Shown here: in pieces, positions 1 through 10,795 of the stretch | Layout: each line of letters starts with the position of its first letter | Numbering within the stretch: the stretch's first letter is position 1 | NCBI RefSeq assembly: GCF_949987515.2 | Contig: NC_082684.1 | Coordinates: forward strand, 19,397,701 to 19,461,700 | Direction of reading: 5' to 3' | From: Delphinus delphis | Lineage: Eukaryota > Chordata > Mammalia > Artiodactyla > Delphinidae | Length of the DNA stretch: 64,000 nucleotides | The notes under the pieces: model-generated | Seen by the model: only the letters and a program-made list of their open reading frames with translations | What the model was told of the DNA's origin: nothing | Database searches by the model: none | Made by a program: the position numbers and the translations under genes

Positions 1-525
1 CATGGTGGTTAATTTTATGTGCCAACCTGACTAAGTCATGGGGTACCCAGGTATTTGATTTAACATTATTCTGGGTGTGTCTTTGAGGAGGTTTCTGGAT
101 AAAATTATTTAGCATGACAGACTGAGTAAAGCAGGTTGCCCCTCCTAATGTGAATGGGTCTCATATATTCCAATGAAGATCTGAATAGAACAAAAAGTCT
201 GAGTAAGAAGGAATTCTCTGTCTCTGTCTGTCTGTCTGTCTGTCTCTCTCCCTGACTGTCTTCAAGCTGGGACATTGATCTTCTTCTGCCTTTGGATATG
301 GATACAGACTGGGACTTACGTTACTGACTTGACAGATTCTCAAGCCTTTGGACCAGAGCCAGAACTATGACATCGGCTTTCTGGGTATCCAGCTTTCTGA
401 CTGCAGATTTGGGACTTCTCAGCCTCCATAACCAGGTGAGCCAGTTCTTTACAGTAAATTTCTTTGTTATAAGCAGTACCTTCTGGTTCTGTTTTTCTGG
501 AGAACCCAGACTCATATAGACAATA
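1..525 (+). mobile_element. Old interspersed repeat, LTR-like, family not named
   Basis: The segment opens with a 'gtggttaattttatgtgccaa' type start and ends with 'ttctggttctgtttttctgg' followed by 'agaacccagactcatatag'. This arrangement recurs in many mammalian genomes as an old dispersed element. It contains a TCTG/TCTC simple repeat at about 218-251 and keeps no usable reading frame. The left end may lie outside the window. I cannot assign the family from memory; an LTR of the MaLR/ERVL kind or an hAT-type DNA element are both possible. The call of 'old repeat' is safer than any specific name. Confidence 0.45.
218..251. repeat. (TCTG)n/(TCTC)n simple repeat
   Basis: A short pyrimidine-rich tetranucleotide run of tctg units grades into tctc. 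It lies inside the old interspersed repeat at the start of the window. Confidence 0.85.
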
Positions 526-556
526 GACAGATAGATAAATAGATAGATAGATAAAA
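520..556. repeat. (GATA)n-like simple repeat
   Basis: Interrupted 'agatagat' units follow the end of the old repeat. This short tetranucleotide microsatellite may have grown from the tail of that element. Confidence 0.7.
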
Positions 557-957
557 TTAATGGGAATATATAGAAAGGATGCAATAAAAGAAAATGCTAA
601 TACTGAAGAATTGAGGTGATGAAAGAATGAATTAATTCAACAAGGAATACATAGATACATATGAGGTCTATGAACACAGCTATTTCTGTTTTATTTTTTA
701 AAATCTACCTTTTCTGCTAAATTTATCGGTATATATTTTATTAATTTATTCATATATTTACTCATTAATTTATTCAGCAATCACTCATCTTTGACTTTCC
801 AATGCCTACCAAGTCAAAGGCACTCAATTAATAAAAGACCCTCTAAAGTCATTAACTACAGTCAAAGAAAACACAAATGTAAATAAGGAAAGACTCCATG
901 CTAGGGTTAGACTTAGTGTGCTCTGGGAGAAAAGTGGGGTGGCTAAATCAGACCAGT
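557..957. other. AT-rich intergenic sequence
   Basis: No gene or clear repeat is visible. The stretch 751-850 has a faint likeness to the old 'ttcattcaacaaatatttattgag' type of dispersed repeat, but it is too decayed to call. Confidence 0.5.
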
Positions 958-975
958 GAAACAGGCTAAACTTCT
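958..975. repeat. Target-site duplication, left copy (matches 1253-1270)
   Basis: The sequence gaaacaggctaaacttct is identical to 1253-1270 on the other side of the SINE, 18 of 18 bases. Confidence 0.95.
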
Positions 976-1252
976 TTTTTTATAAATTTATTTATTTATT
1001 TTTGGCTGTGTTGGGTTTTCGTTGCCATGTGCTGGCTTCTTGTTACCATGGCTTCCCCTGTTGCAGAGCACGGGCTCCAGGTGCACGGGCTTCAGCAGCT
1101 ATGGCTCGCGGGCTCTAGAGCGCAGGCTCAGCAGCTGTGATGCACAGGCTTAGGTGTTCCACGGCATATGGCATCCTCCCAGACCAAGGCTCAAACCTGC
1201 ATCCCCTTCATTGGCAGGTGGACTCTTAACCACTGTGCCACCAGGGAAGCCA
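976..1252 (-). mobile_element. CHR-type tRNA-derived SINE (long/older form)
   Basis: The reverse complement begins with 'ggcttccctggtggcacagt', the tRNA-related head of CHR SINEs, and ends in an A-rich tail made of AAAT units (seen here as 'atttatttattt'). An exact 18-bp target-site duplication, gaaacaggctaaacttct, flanks it at 958-975 and 1253-1270. That proves insertion by target-primed reverse transcription and fixes both borders. Divergence from the younger copies in this window is clear. Confidence 0.92.
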
Positions 1253-1270
1253 GAAACAGGCTAAACTTCT

Positions 1271-2195
1271 GAGAAGAAATGAGCACTGCAATAGTACTCA
1301 TGAGTTTTCTGCAATTTTATATAGTATTTTCTTTGGTCTTCCCAACTGTCTGTGGGGGAAGACAGAGTACATGACATCTCTTTGGAAATAGTAGTGGTTT
1401 TTCTTCTATTTCTAACTCTCAGGCTACTCTCAAGCCTGAGTTTGCTGCACTTCTTTTGTAATAACTAGGCAAATGTGAAGAGTGCACCACCATGATAAAA
1501 GGTGTTTTATCCCTGAAATTCAGAAGACACTAACCTCTTGCTTGCAATCTGTACCAATCTGTATAATAATGATCTTTACTCCCAGGCTATTGAAATCTAC
1601 CTCTTTGGGGTGGAAATGTCTGCACAATTTACTGAGGCTTTAGGCAGGGTTATGTTGGTCTAGAAGTTAAATAGTTATGTTAGGAATAAAAAAGTATTTA
1701 ATGGTTTATTGGAAAGTCAATGGCATAATATATAAGGTGCCTCTTTAACAGTATTCTAAAAGTGTCAAAATTCCATGCAGTTTTCCGCATATAAAAATGG
1801 CATAATATCCTACAGGTGTCAGCCATTTATTTCCACTTGCTCTGCTCATTAGTAAAATATTTCAATACATAGTCTTCTATATATTAATCTGGCATGTCCT
1901 AATGAATAGTCAAGCTAAGCAAGCAACTAGGTAGGTTCTGAAAAAATATATTAAACACTAAGAACTTATTACAGTTTACCTGCAGTGTTTACATTTGTTG
2001 TGGTCACTTCCTATCGCAGCCAATTCACTGTGTTGACTGTTGTATTGTCCGTTGTCCAATGTAAATTATTTGTGTAAGATCCAGATGTCCCTGGTAGATG
2101 AATTCTCTTTGCCTTAAACTCTCAACCGAACTAGTAAAGATTGCATAAAGGCAATTCACAGCCCCTTAAGAATAAGATCATTTGTTTATTTTTTT
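1271..2195. other. Unique-looking intergenic sequence
   Basis: About 0.9 kb of AT-rich DNA with no recognisable gene, RNA gene or repeat. Confidence 0.5.
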
Positions 2196-2212
2196 AATAG
2201 TGGTTGATTTTC

Positions 2213-2536
2213 GGGACTTCCCTCGTTGTGCAATGGTTAAGAATCCACCTGCCAGTGCAGGGGACATGGGTTTGATCCCTGGTCCGGGAAGATTTCACAT
2301 GCTGTGGAGCAACTAAGCCCGTGAGCCACAACTACTGAGTCCCGCGCACCTAGAGCCTGTGCTCCGCAACAAGAGAAGCCACCACAATGAGAAGCCCGTG
2401 CACCACAACGAAGAGTAGCCCCCACTCGCCCCAACTAGAGAAAGCCCATGGGCAGAAATGAAGACTCAACGCAGCCAAAAATAAATAAATTTATTTTTAA
2501 AAATTCATCAAGAAGAAAACTACAATTATTAAAAAA
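2213..2536 (+). mobile_element. CHR-type SINE, long form
   Basis: The head is 'gggacttccctcgttgtgca', followed by the tRNA-related part with a B-box-like 'gggtttgatccctgg' and a long tail domain ('aagagtagcccccactcgc', 'aaccaca' repeats). It ends in an AAATAAATTT-rich tail. A 17-bp target-site duplication, aatagtggttgattttc at 2196-2212 and aatagtagttgattttc at 2537-2553, differs at one base. The open frames here are SINE shadows. Confidence 0.93.
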
Positions 2537-2822
2537 AATAGTAGTTGATTTTCAGTGGACGTCTTTTTGGGGAATCCATACTGCTATGATGGTGGACATA
2601 TTCCATACTGTTTCCCAAATATACTCTGGCACATAAAACTTCACAGCAGGGTGCTCTGACTTATAACATTTTTCCACAATTAGAAAAAGTCTTTTTTAAA
2701 GAAATGAGCTTATAATTGTAAAGCAGTATGTATCTTTGACATTTTCCATATTTAAAATGTATATATTTTGCTTTTAGTAGATATATTTATCCTTATGTTT
2801 TGAGTTACTTAAAATAACTCTT

Positions 2823-3175
2823 TTTTAAAATTTATTTTATTTTATTTTTACTTTTGGCTGCATTGGGTCTTCACTGCTGCATGGGCTTTCTCTAGTTGTG
2901 GTGAGCAGTGACTACTCTTCGTTGAGGTGTGCGGGTGTCTCATTGTGGTGGCTTCTCTTGTTGCGGAGCATGGGCTCTAGGTGCGCAGGCATCAGTGGTT
3001 GTGGTGCATGGGCTCAGTAGTTGTGGCTCATGGGCTCTAGAGTGCAGGCTCAGTAGTTGTGGCACATGGGCTAAGTTGCTCCACGGCATGTGGGATCCTC
3101 CCGGACCAGGGCTTGAACCCGTGTCCCCTGCATTGGCAGGCGGATTCTTAACCATTGCACCACCAGGGAAGCCCC
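2823..3175 (-). mobile_element. CHR-type SINE, long form
   Basis: The antisense copy ends at 'caccagggaagcccc' on the right and has a T/A-rich tail on the left. The middle carries the repeated 'ctcagtagttgtggc' motif typical of the long form. Flanks aaaataactctt (2811-2822) and aaagtaactctt (3176-3187) form a 12-bp target-site duplication with one mismatch. Confidence 0.9.
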
Positions 3176-3187
3176 AAAGTAACTCTT

Positions 3188-3420
3188 AAATAATATAAAT
3201 ATGTATATTGTAAATATACATAATATATTTATATAATATATGATAAATATATATAATATAATATATGGTAAATATATATATTATATATGGTGTGTGTGCA
3301 TGTGAGTGTGTGCATAGCTATATGTGTGTGCATGTGTGTATAGCTATATATGGTTCCAGATGTACAATATATATTTATTTTATACATAGAGCTATATTAT
3401 TATATCCTTATAAATCAATA
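3188..3420. repeat. AT-rich tract with TATA and TGTG runs
   Basis: Low-complexity sequence of 'atatata' blocks mixed with 'tgtgtgtgcatgtg' blocks. It may form cruciform or unwinding DNA, but I see no function. Confidence 0.75.
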
Positions 3421-3488
3421 TAAGGGTATACACACATTGTGAGGCTTATATCATCAGGTCATCAGTGAAGTTCCTTTGTGTAGCAGAA

Positions 3489-3489
<1 letters not shown>

Positions 3490-3528
<39 letters not shown>
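3490..3528. repeat. (GT)n microsatellite
   Basis: An almost uninterrupted GT run of about 19 units. The overlapping open frames with poly-Val/Cys or poly-His/Thr are artefacts of it. Confidence 0.95.
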
Positions 3529-3529
<1 letters not shown>

Positions 3530-4980
3530 AGTATGTGTAATTATAGATATAATTTCTACAGAACCGACAAGAATTTGGAAAAGAAGAGAAGTCAACCTAT
3601 GCATGTATATGTGGTATGCATCTGACCTATTCCTTAAACATAGTGTCATGGAGCCTCTTTTAAAAGTTTTATCATAAGAATAATAAAGAAATAGCATCAT
3701 TACATCTACAAATTAGTAAATTGTTATCTATGCCTTCAGTGACCTACGATTTATCTCAACTCCATAATAAATTTTATTTAGAACAGTGAACAACAGTTTG
3801 TGTTATTAAAAGAGCAACCTGCTCTGAGGTATCAAGGTATTCCTCTGCTTTTAAAAACACAAAGTCATTCAATAATAATAACTTTTCTTACAAGGCCAAA
3901 TTATAACTAAATGTTTTATCTGGGTTCATGTTGTAAAGTTATCTGATTAATTCTTTTGAATTACTGACTAAGCCAGACATCTTGGAGGGTAAGTATTTAC
4001 TTCCCTCTCTTTACTGTTTGTTTTCAATTACAGTCAAAGGAATTTTAAGAAACAAAGATACATGAATAATTCTGCCTATGTTTACTGATTTCCTCTTAGA
4101 AATCAGAAATCCATAAATATTATCATTTTATTTGGATTGGGAATAACAACCTCTTCATTTCCACTTATCTGTTAGTATTTGAAATATAAAATTATTCACA
4201 TTATAATTTTAAAAAGAACTTTCAAAATTACTTTTTATTTAATCCTATTAATCAGTCTTATCCTTTATTCTCATTAGCCAGTTCAAGAATTTTTTGAGAG
4301 TGGTGAAAATTTCCATCACATAACCCAACTCATATTATGATGTGATTTCTGTCTCTAAATTTCCAAGACTAACATGTTCCCATCTGTCCTTATTAAATAT
4401 TTGTAAATATTGCTTTCCATTATACTTCTAGAAATTTCAAGATAAGGCTTCTAGACTGCTCCCATTTCCCTGAGGAATTTGTAGCAATAAGAAGAGAGAT
4501 CCACAGGCTCACACCACCTCATCTCCTCCCTTCCCTGCTTCTAGGCTAACATGTGCCCATTACCCATAATAAACTGCCCATGCTCCTGGCTGAGGGCACC
4601 CCTTCATGGGAGCATTGGATCCCTCTTAATCTTGCCTATTCAAGAAAATCATTCCAGCAATTCTCTTTCTCTTTTTCTATCATCAGTATTCCATAAAATA
4701 TCACATCCTTTCCATCAACATAGAAAAATATTGCTATTTCTTCAATATTAAAAAGAGCAAAGCATAACTAAACTAAATAAAGCAGATAGCAATAATCATA
4801 ATAATAACACTTCTTGTGACCTTACTGATCTTCTAGGTTCCATGTGATTTTTTTCCTTCCTTTATCTCACATTTTCTATTTTCATTTTCTCTAATTTCTT
4901 CCCTTCCCTTTTGTTGAACCCAATCCAATTCGTATGTTTTTTCCCTCACCTCTCTACTCCACTCCCCTTCACTTCACTTT
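3530..4980. other. Intergenic sequence, partly pyrimidine-rich
   Basis: No gene recognised. The part 4840-4990 is rich in C and T on the plus strand. The short open frame at 4551-4751 has no family resemblance I can see. Confidence 0.5.
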
Positions 4981-4989
4981 TAGTTTATT

Positions 4990-5450
4990 TTTAATCCTTA
5001 TATTGCCCTCCCATAACTCATGTCCACCCATAACCCCAGAATATGATTTTATTTAGAAATAGAGTCTTTGAAGATGTAATTAGTTAAGGTGAGGTCATAC
5101 TGGACTTGAGTGAACCCTAATCTAATGACTGATATCTTTATAAAAAGAGAAAACAGAGACATGCAGAAGACACACAGAGGGGAAGACCATGTGACTATGG
5201 AGGCAGAGATTGGGGTTATGTTGTGATAAGCAGAAAAGTGCCAACGATAGTCAGTAAACACCAGAAGCTGGAAGAGGGAAGGGAGGATCCCACTCGAAGG
5301 CCTTCAGAGGGAGCACGGTCCTGCAGACACCTTGATTTCAAACTCTAGATTCTAGAACGGTGAGAACATAACTTTCTGTTGTTTTAAACTATCCAGTTTG
5401 TGATAATTTGTTGAGGTAGTTTCAGTAAGTTGATATAGTGCTAGTTTACT
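4990..5450 (+). mobile_element. MaLR/MLT1-like LTR remnant
   Basis: The order of motifs matches old MaLR-type LTRs: a 'gtctttgaagatgtaattag' segment, then 'gaggtcatactgga', 'accagaagctggaagagg', 'cctgcagacaccttgattt' and the 3' end 'ttctgttgttttaaactatcc'. The same order appears at 36200-36665. It is strongly diverged and has no open frame. An exact subfamily cannot be given without a search. Confidence 0.5.
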
Positions 5451-5549
5451 GAACATTAAGTGAAATTTAATTGTTGTTCACTCTCCCCTACTGCAAACTT
5501 TTAGATTCAGTTGGCTACCATGACGCCACACTCATCTGGGTTTTCTCCT

Positions 5550-5830
5550 GCTTTTCCGGATACTCTTTATCAGTTTCCTGGTCTTTCTTCATCTCTCTGA
5601 CCTAAGGGCTTAATCCTTGCATGTTTTCCCTTTTCTAAGAATAACATACTCCTTTGGTGATCTCATCTAGTTTCATGGCTTTAAATACCATTTAAATGCT
5701 GATGATTCTTATATTTCCATTCTATACCATCCACCTAAATTCTCTATGCAGCTTCCTTCTTAATGTCCCCACCATTATACCTAATAAGTATCTCAAATAT
5801 AACATGTCCAAAACTAATAAATCAATAAGT
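5550..5830 (+). mobile_element. L2-like LINE fragment
   Basis: Contains 'gctgatgattcttatatttc', 'agtatctcaaatataacatg' and 'tccaaaac', which echo the 3' half of mammalian LINE-2. The same words recur, sense or antisense, at 6980-7330 and 36700-37260. It is old, short and without coding capacity. Confidence 0.42.
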
Positions 5831-6975
5831 AATACTATGTTGTTTTCTGTAGTAATTAATAAGGAACATTTATAATGTCTCTCTAATAAATCATAAAAAT
5901 TAATAATCTGACTATAGCTTGAATTAAATGTCTTGGTATGGTGTTTTCCTCATTGGAGTTTTGGTTTTGGAACATGAAACATGGACAATAAAAATTATAG
6001 TTCATCTCTGTTACTTCAGTAATTGACTTTGACACTTGAATCAATAGATGAGTCATATTATGTTACAAGAAATCCTTTAACAAAGGAAATGGTTTTATTC
6101 ATTTAGTAGAGGGAATTTAAAATATAACTCATGTACTATCCTAACAAACTCATTTAGTTCCTTGAGTATGCCTATATGTATATGTATTATATTTACATGA
6201 GTAAATGTTTTTTTGTTTTTGATTTTTTTGTAAAAGAACATAATGTCAATTTTAAGGTGAATCAAAAACTATAGAATATTCTATATATTAAACTTGAAAA
6301 TTTATCAATAATGCATAAATATACAAATACAAGCAGTATTACTCAACATATCCTTTAGAGAAAGGTAAAGAATAAAACATTTTGAAACTGGTTATTAGAA
6401 AGGCTTCACATATTCAGACAAATTTCTGAGGATAGTAAGAGCCCTACCTTTGCTCTCCCAAGCAATACCAGGCAATCTCAGGTGAGTCTTGTTGAGGAAA
6501 GAAACTTCATAAGGGATATAGCTAATAAATAATACTACTAATTGTCAAAGGAGATACTGAGAGACATGAGTATATATATGTATGTCGGTAAAATGTGGTG
6601 GAGTAAACATTTTCCTACATAGATTATTTATTTGTTTAATGGATTGGGGATTGTAGGAAATGCAATACAGACAGACCTTCATCCTGAAACTGCAGCATAT
6701 TGGCATGAAAGATTGGGGATAGAAGTAGACATAACAGTTAACCTGGATATGAGTATACTCATGGTGAGTATCGGGCAGTTAGATAGCAGTTAGCAAATGT
6801 CTGCAACATACATGAATGAAAAACGGAAGTAGGATAGTTAAAAACTAAACAAAGCAAATCCCTCACGGTAAGAAGCTTATGAGTGAGTGAGTGAGTGAGT
6901 TTAAGTAAGGCACCTATAGGTATCCCAGAAATAAAGTTGGGTGACATTTTTGAACAGAGGTAGAAGTCTTATATT
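5831..6975. other. AT-rich intergenic sequence
   Basis: No gene found. It includes a short GAGT tetranucleotide run at 6881-6902. Confidence 0.5.
6881..6902. repeat. (GAGT)n simple repeat
   Basis: About five perfect gagt units in a row. Confidence 0.85.
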
Positions 6976-7335
6976 TGTCAAAATGGACAAGAAATGATGA
7001 CCCTCTGTTTTAAATTTCCAGCCTTGATGTAACCTCTTAAATCCTGACTTGTACATTCAACTGCATATTTGACTTCTCTACTTGAATGTCTAATTGATGT
7101 CTCAAACTCAGCACATCCAAATTACAACTCTGGATCTCTGCCTGTCTCTAATCCTGCACATTTTTCAATCATTCCACCTCAGTTAATGCTCCAAAACGCA
7201 TCCAGTTGCATAGACCAGAAACCCAAGTTATGAACTGTGCTTCTTTCTCCATTACAGATCAGATGTTATTCCCTGGTATTCACTGGAGAATAATGTAGAC
7301 CTCTCACTATGCTCGACACCTCCTTGATTCCTCTA

Positions 7336-7541
7336 ATTTTTTATTTTTTGCAGTACGTGGACCTCTCACTGTTGTGGCCTCGCCCGTTGCGGAGCACAGG
7401 CTCTGGACGCGCAGGCCCAGCAGCCATGGCTCACGGGTCTAGCCGTTCCATGGGATGTGGGATCTTCCCAGACCGGGGCATGAACCCATGTCCCCTGCAT
7501 TGGCAGGCAAACTCTCAACTACTGCGCCACCAGGGAAGCCC
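7336..7541 (-). mobile_element. CHR-type SINE, short cetacean form
   Basis: Antisense copy: T-rich tail, then 'gcagtacgtggacctctcac', through to 'gccaccagggaagccc'. Target-site duplication gattcctcta lies at 7326-7335 and 7542-7551, and the following 'attttt'-rich bases also match. Open frames over it are shadows. Confidence 0.92.
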
Positions 7542-7564
7542 GATTCCTCTAAATTTTTACTGCC

Positions 7565-7940
7565 CCTTTCTCAGTCAGTTCAGGGTGCTATAACAAAGTA
7601 CTGTTGTCTGGTGGTTTGTAAACAACAGAAATTTATTTCTCATAGCTCTGGAGACTCGAAAGTCCAAGATCAAGGTGCCAGTAGATTTGGGGTCTGTTGA
7701 GAGACAGCTTCTTGGTTCATAAATTACCATCTTCTTGTATGTCCAAGACACACAATGGCAGAATGTGTGAGGGAGCTCTCTGGGTTCGTTTATAATGGCA
7801 CTAATCCCATGCACAAGGGCTCTTCCCTCATTACCTAATCATCTCCCAAATGTCCCCCCTCCAAATACAATCATACTGGGGTTTAGGTTTCAGCATATGA
7901 ATTTTAAGGAGATGCAAGTATTCGGGCTATAGCAGTACCT
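7565..7940 (-). mobile_element. MaLR (MST-like) solo LTR, antisense
   Basis: In this orientation it reads 'gctataacaaagtactgttg', 'aacaacagaaatttatttct', 'agtccaagatcaaggtgcc', 'ggcactaatcccatgcac' and 'tccaaatacaatcatactgg'. That is the antisense order of MST/MLT-type LTRs of mammalian MaLR elements. No internal retroviral region is present, so it is a solo LTR. It has no coding capacity. Confidence 0.65.
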
Positions 7941-8553
7941 AATCCAACCATAAGCAAGCCATGTTAGCTTTATATTTTATTCAAGATTGAATTACTACTC
8001 CCTCCTCCCTCTATGACCATGCAAACCACCATCATTTCTTCTGGAGTACAGCTCTAGACTCTAATTAGTCTCTCCCTTTCAAATATTATTTCTCAACAGT
8101 CCGTAGGAACCAGAATAATCCTTTATAAATATAAATCATATTATGTTATTTCTGTCTCATAATCTCCAATGCTCTTGTATTGCATTTATTGCAAAATGCA
8201 AACTCTGTCCTGGGCCTGCAAGGTCTTAGGGATGTGGCCTGCCTTGCATTCCTCTATGACTTCCTTTCACACCACCCTACTAACTGCTCCTTGTTCTGAA
8301 GCTCCCTTACTCTTCTTCCTTTTTCTCAAACAAGCCAGTCTTCTTCCCACTAAAGCTTTTGTCTTAATTGTTATTTATTTATATCTTACTCTAAATCTTC
8401 TTGAATTGTTTCTTATAATTTTATTGAGGGTTTAGTTTTAAGGTAACCTCACAGAGGTCTTCCATTACCATCTGGTTTTAGTCATGTTAAAATTAATTCA
8501 CATTAAAAGACTATGTGTTATGATATTCATTTACTTAAAAATATCAGGTTGCA

Positions 8554-8766
8554 GGCTTCCCTGGTGGCGCAGTGGTTGAGAGTCCGCCTGCCGATGCAGG
8601 GGACACGGGTTCGTGCCCCGGTCCGGGAAGATCCCACATGCTGCGGAAAGGCTGGACCCGTGAGCCATGGCCGCTGGGCCTGCGCGTCCGGAGCCTGTGC
8701 TCCGCAATGGGAGAGGCCGCGACAGTGAGAGGCCCGCGTACTGCAAAAAAAAAAAAAAAAAAAAAA
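8554..8766 (+). mobile_element. CHR-type SINE, short cetacean form, young
   Basis: Sense copy with head 'ggcttccctggtggcgcagt', the word 'gagagtccgcctgccgatgc', B-box region 'gggttcgtgccccgg' and an uninterrupted A22-type tail. Target-site duplication tcaggttgca lies at 8544-8553 and 8767-8776. Low divergence and a pure A-tail suggest a recent insertion. Confidence 0.95.
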
Positions 8767-8776
8767 TCAGGTTGCA

Positions 8777-9737
8777 TAGTTTTATCATACATATGTGTCA
8801 ATTACCTTGAGCTTTGAATATAAGAGCATCTACTGCCCTAATCAAGAATTCATATCCCTTGGATGATTTAATTCTGCTTTATGGCAAGAAGCACATACTC
8901 CAGGGAGAACCACTATAAGTTTTTTCAGTCGTCATATTGAGAAATTGTATTTTATTGGTAAAATTAGTGACCTTTTAACTAGAATGACAAATGTTTAGGG
9001 TGGGGTCTCATTAATGAAGTTAGAGGGATTAACAAAGTGGGGTTGACTTAAATTTCTTATATAAATTCAACACTTGAATAAATGTGGTATTAATATCCAG
9101 AAGGTTCTGTAAAATATACCCTTGGGGAGGGCCCCATTAATTAACCACTACTAGTGCATCGCACCTCTGAATTTGGCAGCTTTCTGTTTGATTTTGGTCC
9201 TAAGGGGAGCACCTCTGTAATGAAACTTTGTAAAATTTATAAAATGACATTCGTGAACTCTTTTGTAACTGCTTTGCTAATAAAGTTGAACTAATAACTG
9301 TCAGTATAGCAGCAGCCATTGTTCTGAAATGTGCTATAAACTTGTAGGTAGAATAGCTAACTGCTGCCCTCCTCAAACAGACTACTTTTCTTACCTGCTA
9401 AAAAAAATAAATCTAAATGTTGTCCCTTACCACACACTAGACTTTTCTCCAAGCCTCCCACACAGTGGTAATCAGGGGACCATATGATTTAAAGGTCCAA
9501 AATTATTTAAACGTAATCCTTTCTGATCATTTCAATTGTTCCTTCAGGAAATGTTTAGCTGGCCTTGGGGGAAAAATTAGTTGTTCAGTAAACTATTCCT
9601 TTTCTCATTTCTTTTCCCGAGAGGACATTTTAATATACTATGTAAGGAGAAATTATAATATATCCTTGTGTCAAACATGAGCAATTTGTCCTTAGTTAGA
9701 AATCCTCTGGATTCTATGTCATGCCTCTTTTCCACCA
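8777..9737. other. Unique-looking intergenic sequence
   Basis: About 1 kb with no gene or repeat I can name. Confidence 0.5.
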
Positions 9738-9740
9738 GGG

Positions 9741-10035
9741 ACTTCTTTTTTTAATTTTTATTTTATATTGGAGTGTATTTGATTAACAATGTTGTATTAG
9801 TTGCAGGTGTACAACAAAGTGATTCAGTTATACATATACATGTATCTATTCTTTTTCAACTTCTTTTCCCATTTAGGTTACTACAGAATATTGAGCAGAG
9901 TTCCCTGTGCTAACAATAAATGCTGGAGAAGGTGTGAAGTAAAGGGAATCCTCCTACCCTGTTGGTGGGAATGTAAATTGGTACAGCAACTATGGAGAAC
10001 AGTATGGAGGTTCCTTAAGAAACTAAAAACAGAGC
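9741..10035 (-). mobile_element. Short L1 insertion with 5' inversion
   Basis: The left part (about 9746-9912) is antisense L1 3' UTR: a T-rich tail, 'gtacaacaaagtgattcagt', then 'gagcagagttccctgtgc'. At about 9913 the orientation switches, and 9914-10035 reads as sense L1 ORF2 C-terminal sequence encoding the Cys-rich segment (residues CWRRC...CWWEC). An antisense tail end joined to a sense internal piece is the signature of twin-priming during L1 insertion. A target-site duplication is only weakly suggested. Confidence 0.75.
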
Positions 10036-10049
10036 CCCCGTGGGCTTCT

Positions 10050-10795
10050 TGCCTTGCTGCCATTTGTAGCTGAGTTTTCCTGCAAGTGTAACTCATGGCC
10101 TAATCAGGGTCCACTCATCCTCTCTGGATGACTGAGCTTTTTGCTGGCTGCAAATTCTTGAGTGATGGCCAATTTTTCCATAAAGAGTCCTTGACCCACC
10201 ATTTCTGCTTTGAAGATGGGGTGTTGGGGGCACTAACCAAGGAGTATAAGTGACCTCTAGAAGTCGAGAATGATCTACAGACAATAACCAGCAAGTATAT
10301 GGGCATCTCACTCTTACAACCATATAGACTGAAAATTCTGTCAACAAACTAAATAATCCTGGAAGCAGATTCAACCTTACTCTCTCCAGGGTGGAGTGCA
10401 GCTCTATTATCACTTTTTTTTTTTTTTTTTTTTGCGGTACGTGTGTCTCTCACTGTTATGGCCCCTCCCATTGTGGAGCACAGGCTTAGGACACACAGGC
10501 TCAGTGGCCATTGCTTACGGGTCTAGCCACTCCACAGCATGTGTAATATTCGTGAACAGGGTCACGAACCCGTGTCCCCTGCTTCAACAGGCGGACTCTC
10601 AACCACTGAGCCACCAGGGAAGCCCTCTGCTATCTCTTTGATTTAAGCCTTGTGAGACCCTAAGCAGAGCACCCAGCCCAGTCTGTCTAGACTATAGACC
10701 TATAGAAACTCGATGATAGCAAACTGATGTTAAATTAAGTTGCAGATTTTGTGATAATCTATTATATCAGCAATATAAAATTAATAAAATTAGCT
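10050..10795 (+). mobile_element. MaLR/MLT1-like LTR remnant split by a SINE
   Basis: The left part (about 10050-10412) has 'ctgctttgaagatggggtgt', 'gacctctagaagtcgagaat', 'gaaaattctgtcaacaaact' and 'ggaagcagattcaacct'. The right part (10626-10795) continues with 'tttgatttaagccttgtgag' and 'accctaagcagagcaccc', which is the expected next segment of the same LTR type. The SINE at 10413-10625 lies between. No open frame in it is a real gene, including the 106-codon frame on the minus strand. Confidence 0.55.
10413..10625 (-). mobile_element. CHR-type SINE, short cetacean form
   Basis: Antisense copy with a T20 tail, then 'gcggtacgtgtgtctctcac', ending at 'gccaccagggaagccc'. It has interrupted an older LTR. 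Flanking words 'ctctattatc' and 'ctctgctatc' may be a decayed target-site duplication. Confidence 0.92.

Larger units (their letters stand above)
6980..8430 (+). mobile_element. L2-like LINE remnant, interrupted by a SINE and an LTR
   Basis: Two L2-like pieces, about 6980-7325 and 7945-8430, run in the same direction. The first carries 'tgatgtctcaaactcagcac' and 'catccagttgcatagaccag'. The second carries 'cctgggcctgcaaggtctta' and 'gtgtggcc'-type text followed by the 'ctccttgttctgaagctccc' region. Between them lie the SINE at 7336-7541 and the MaLR-like LTR at 7565-7940. This fits one old LINE split by later insertions. The L2 name is from memory of the consensus and is uncertain. Confidence 0.42.

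Noticed and set aside
9900..10035. Zinc-knuckle-like peptide (CWRRC...CWWEC) as a host gene
   Set aside because: It is the C-terminal L1 ORF2 motif, also seen at 13.8 and 57.2 kb.
10093..10413. 106-codon minus-strand frame as a gene
   Set aside because: It lies in an MLT1-like LTR remnant, has no protein-family motif, and overlaps other frames equally well.
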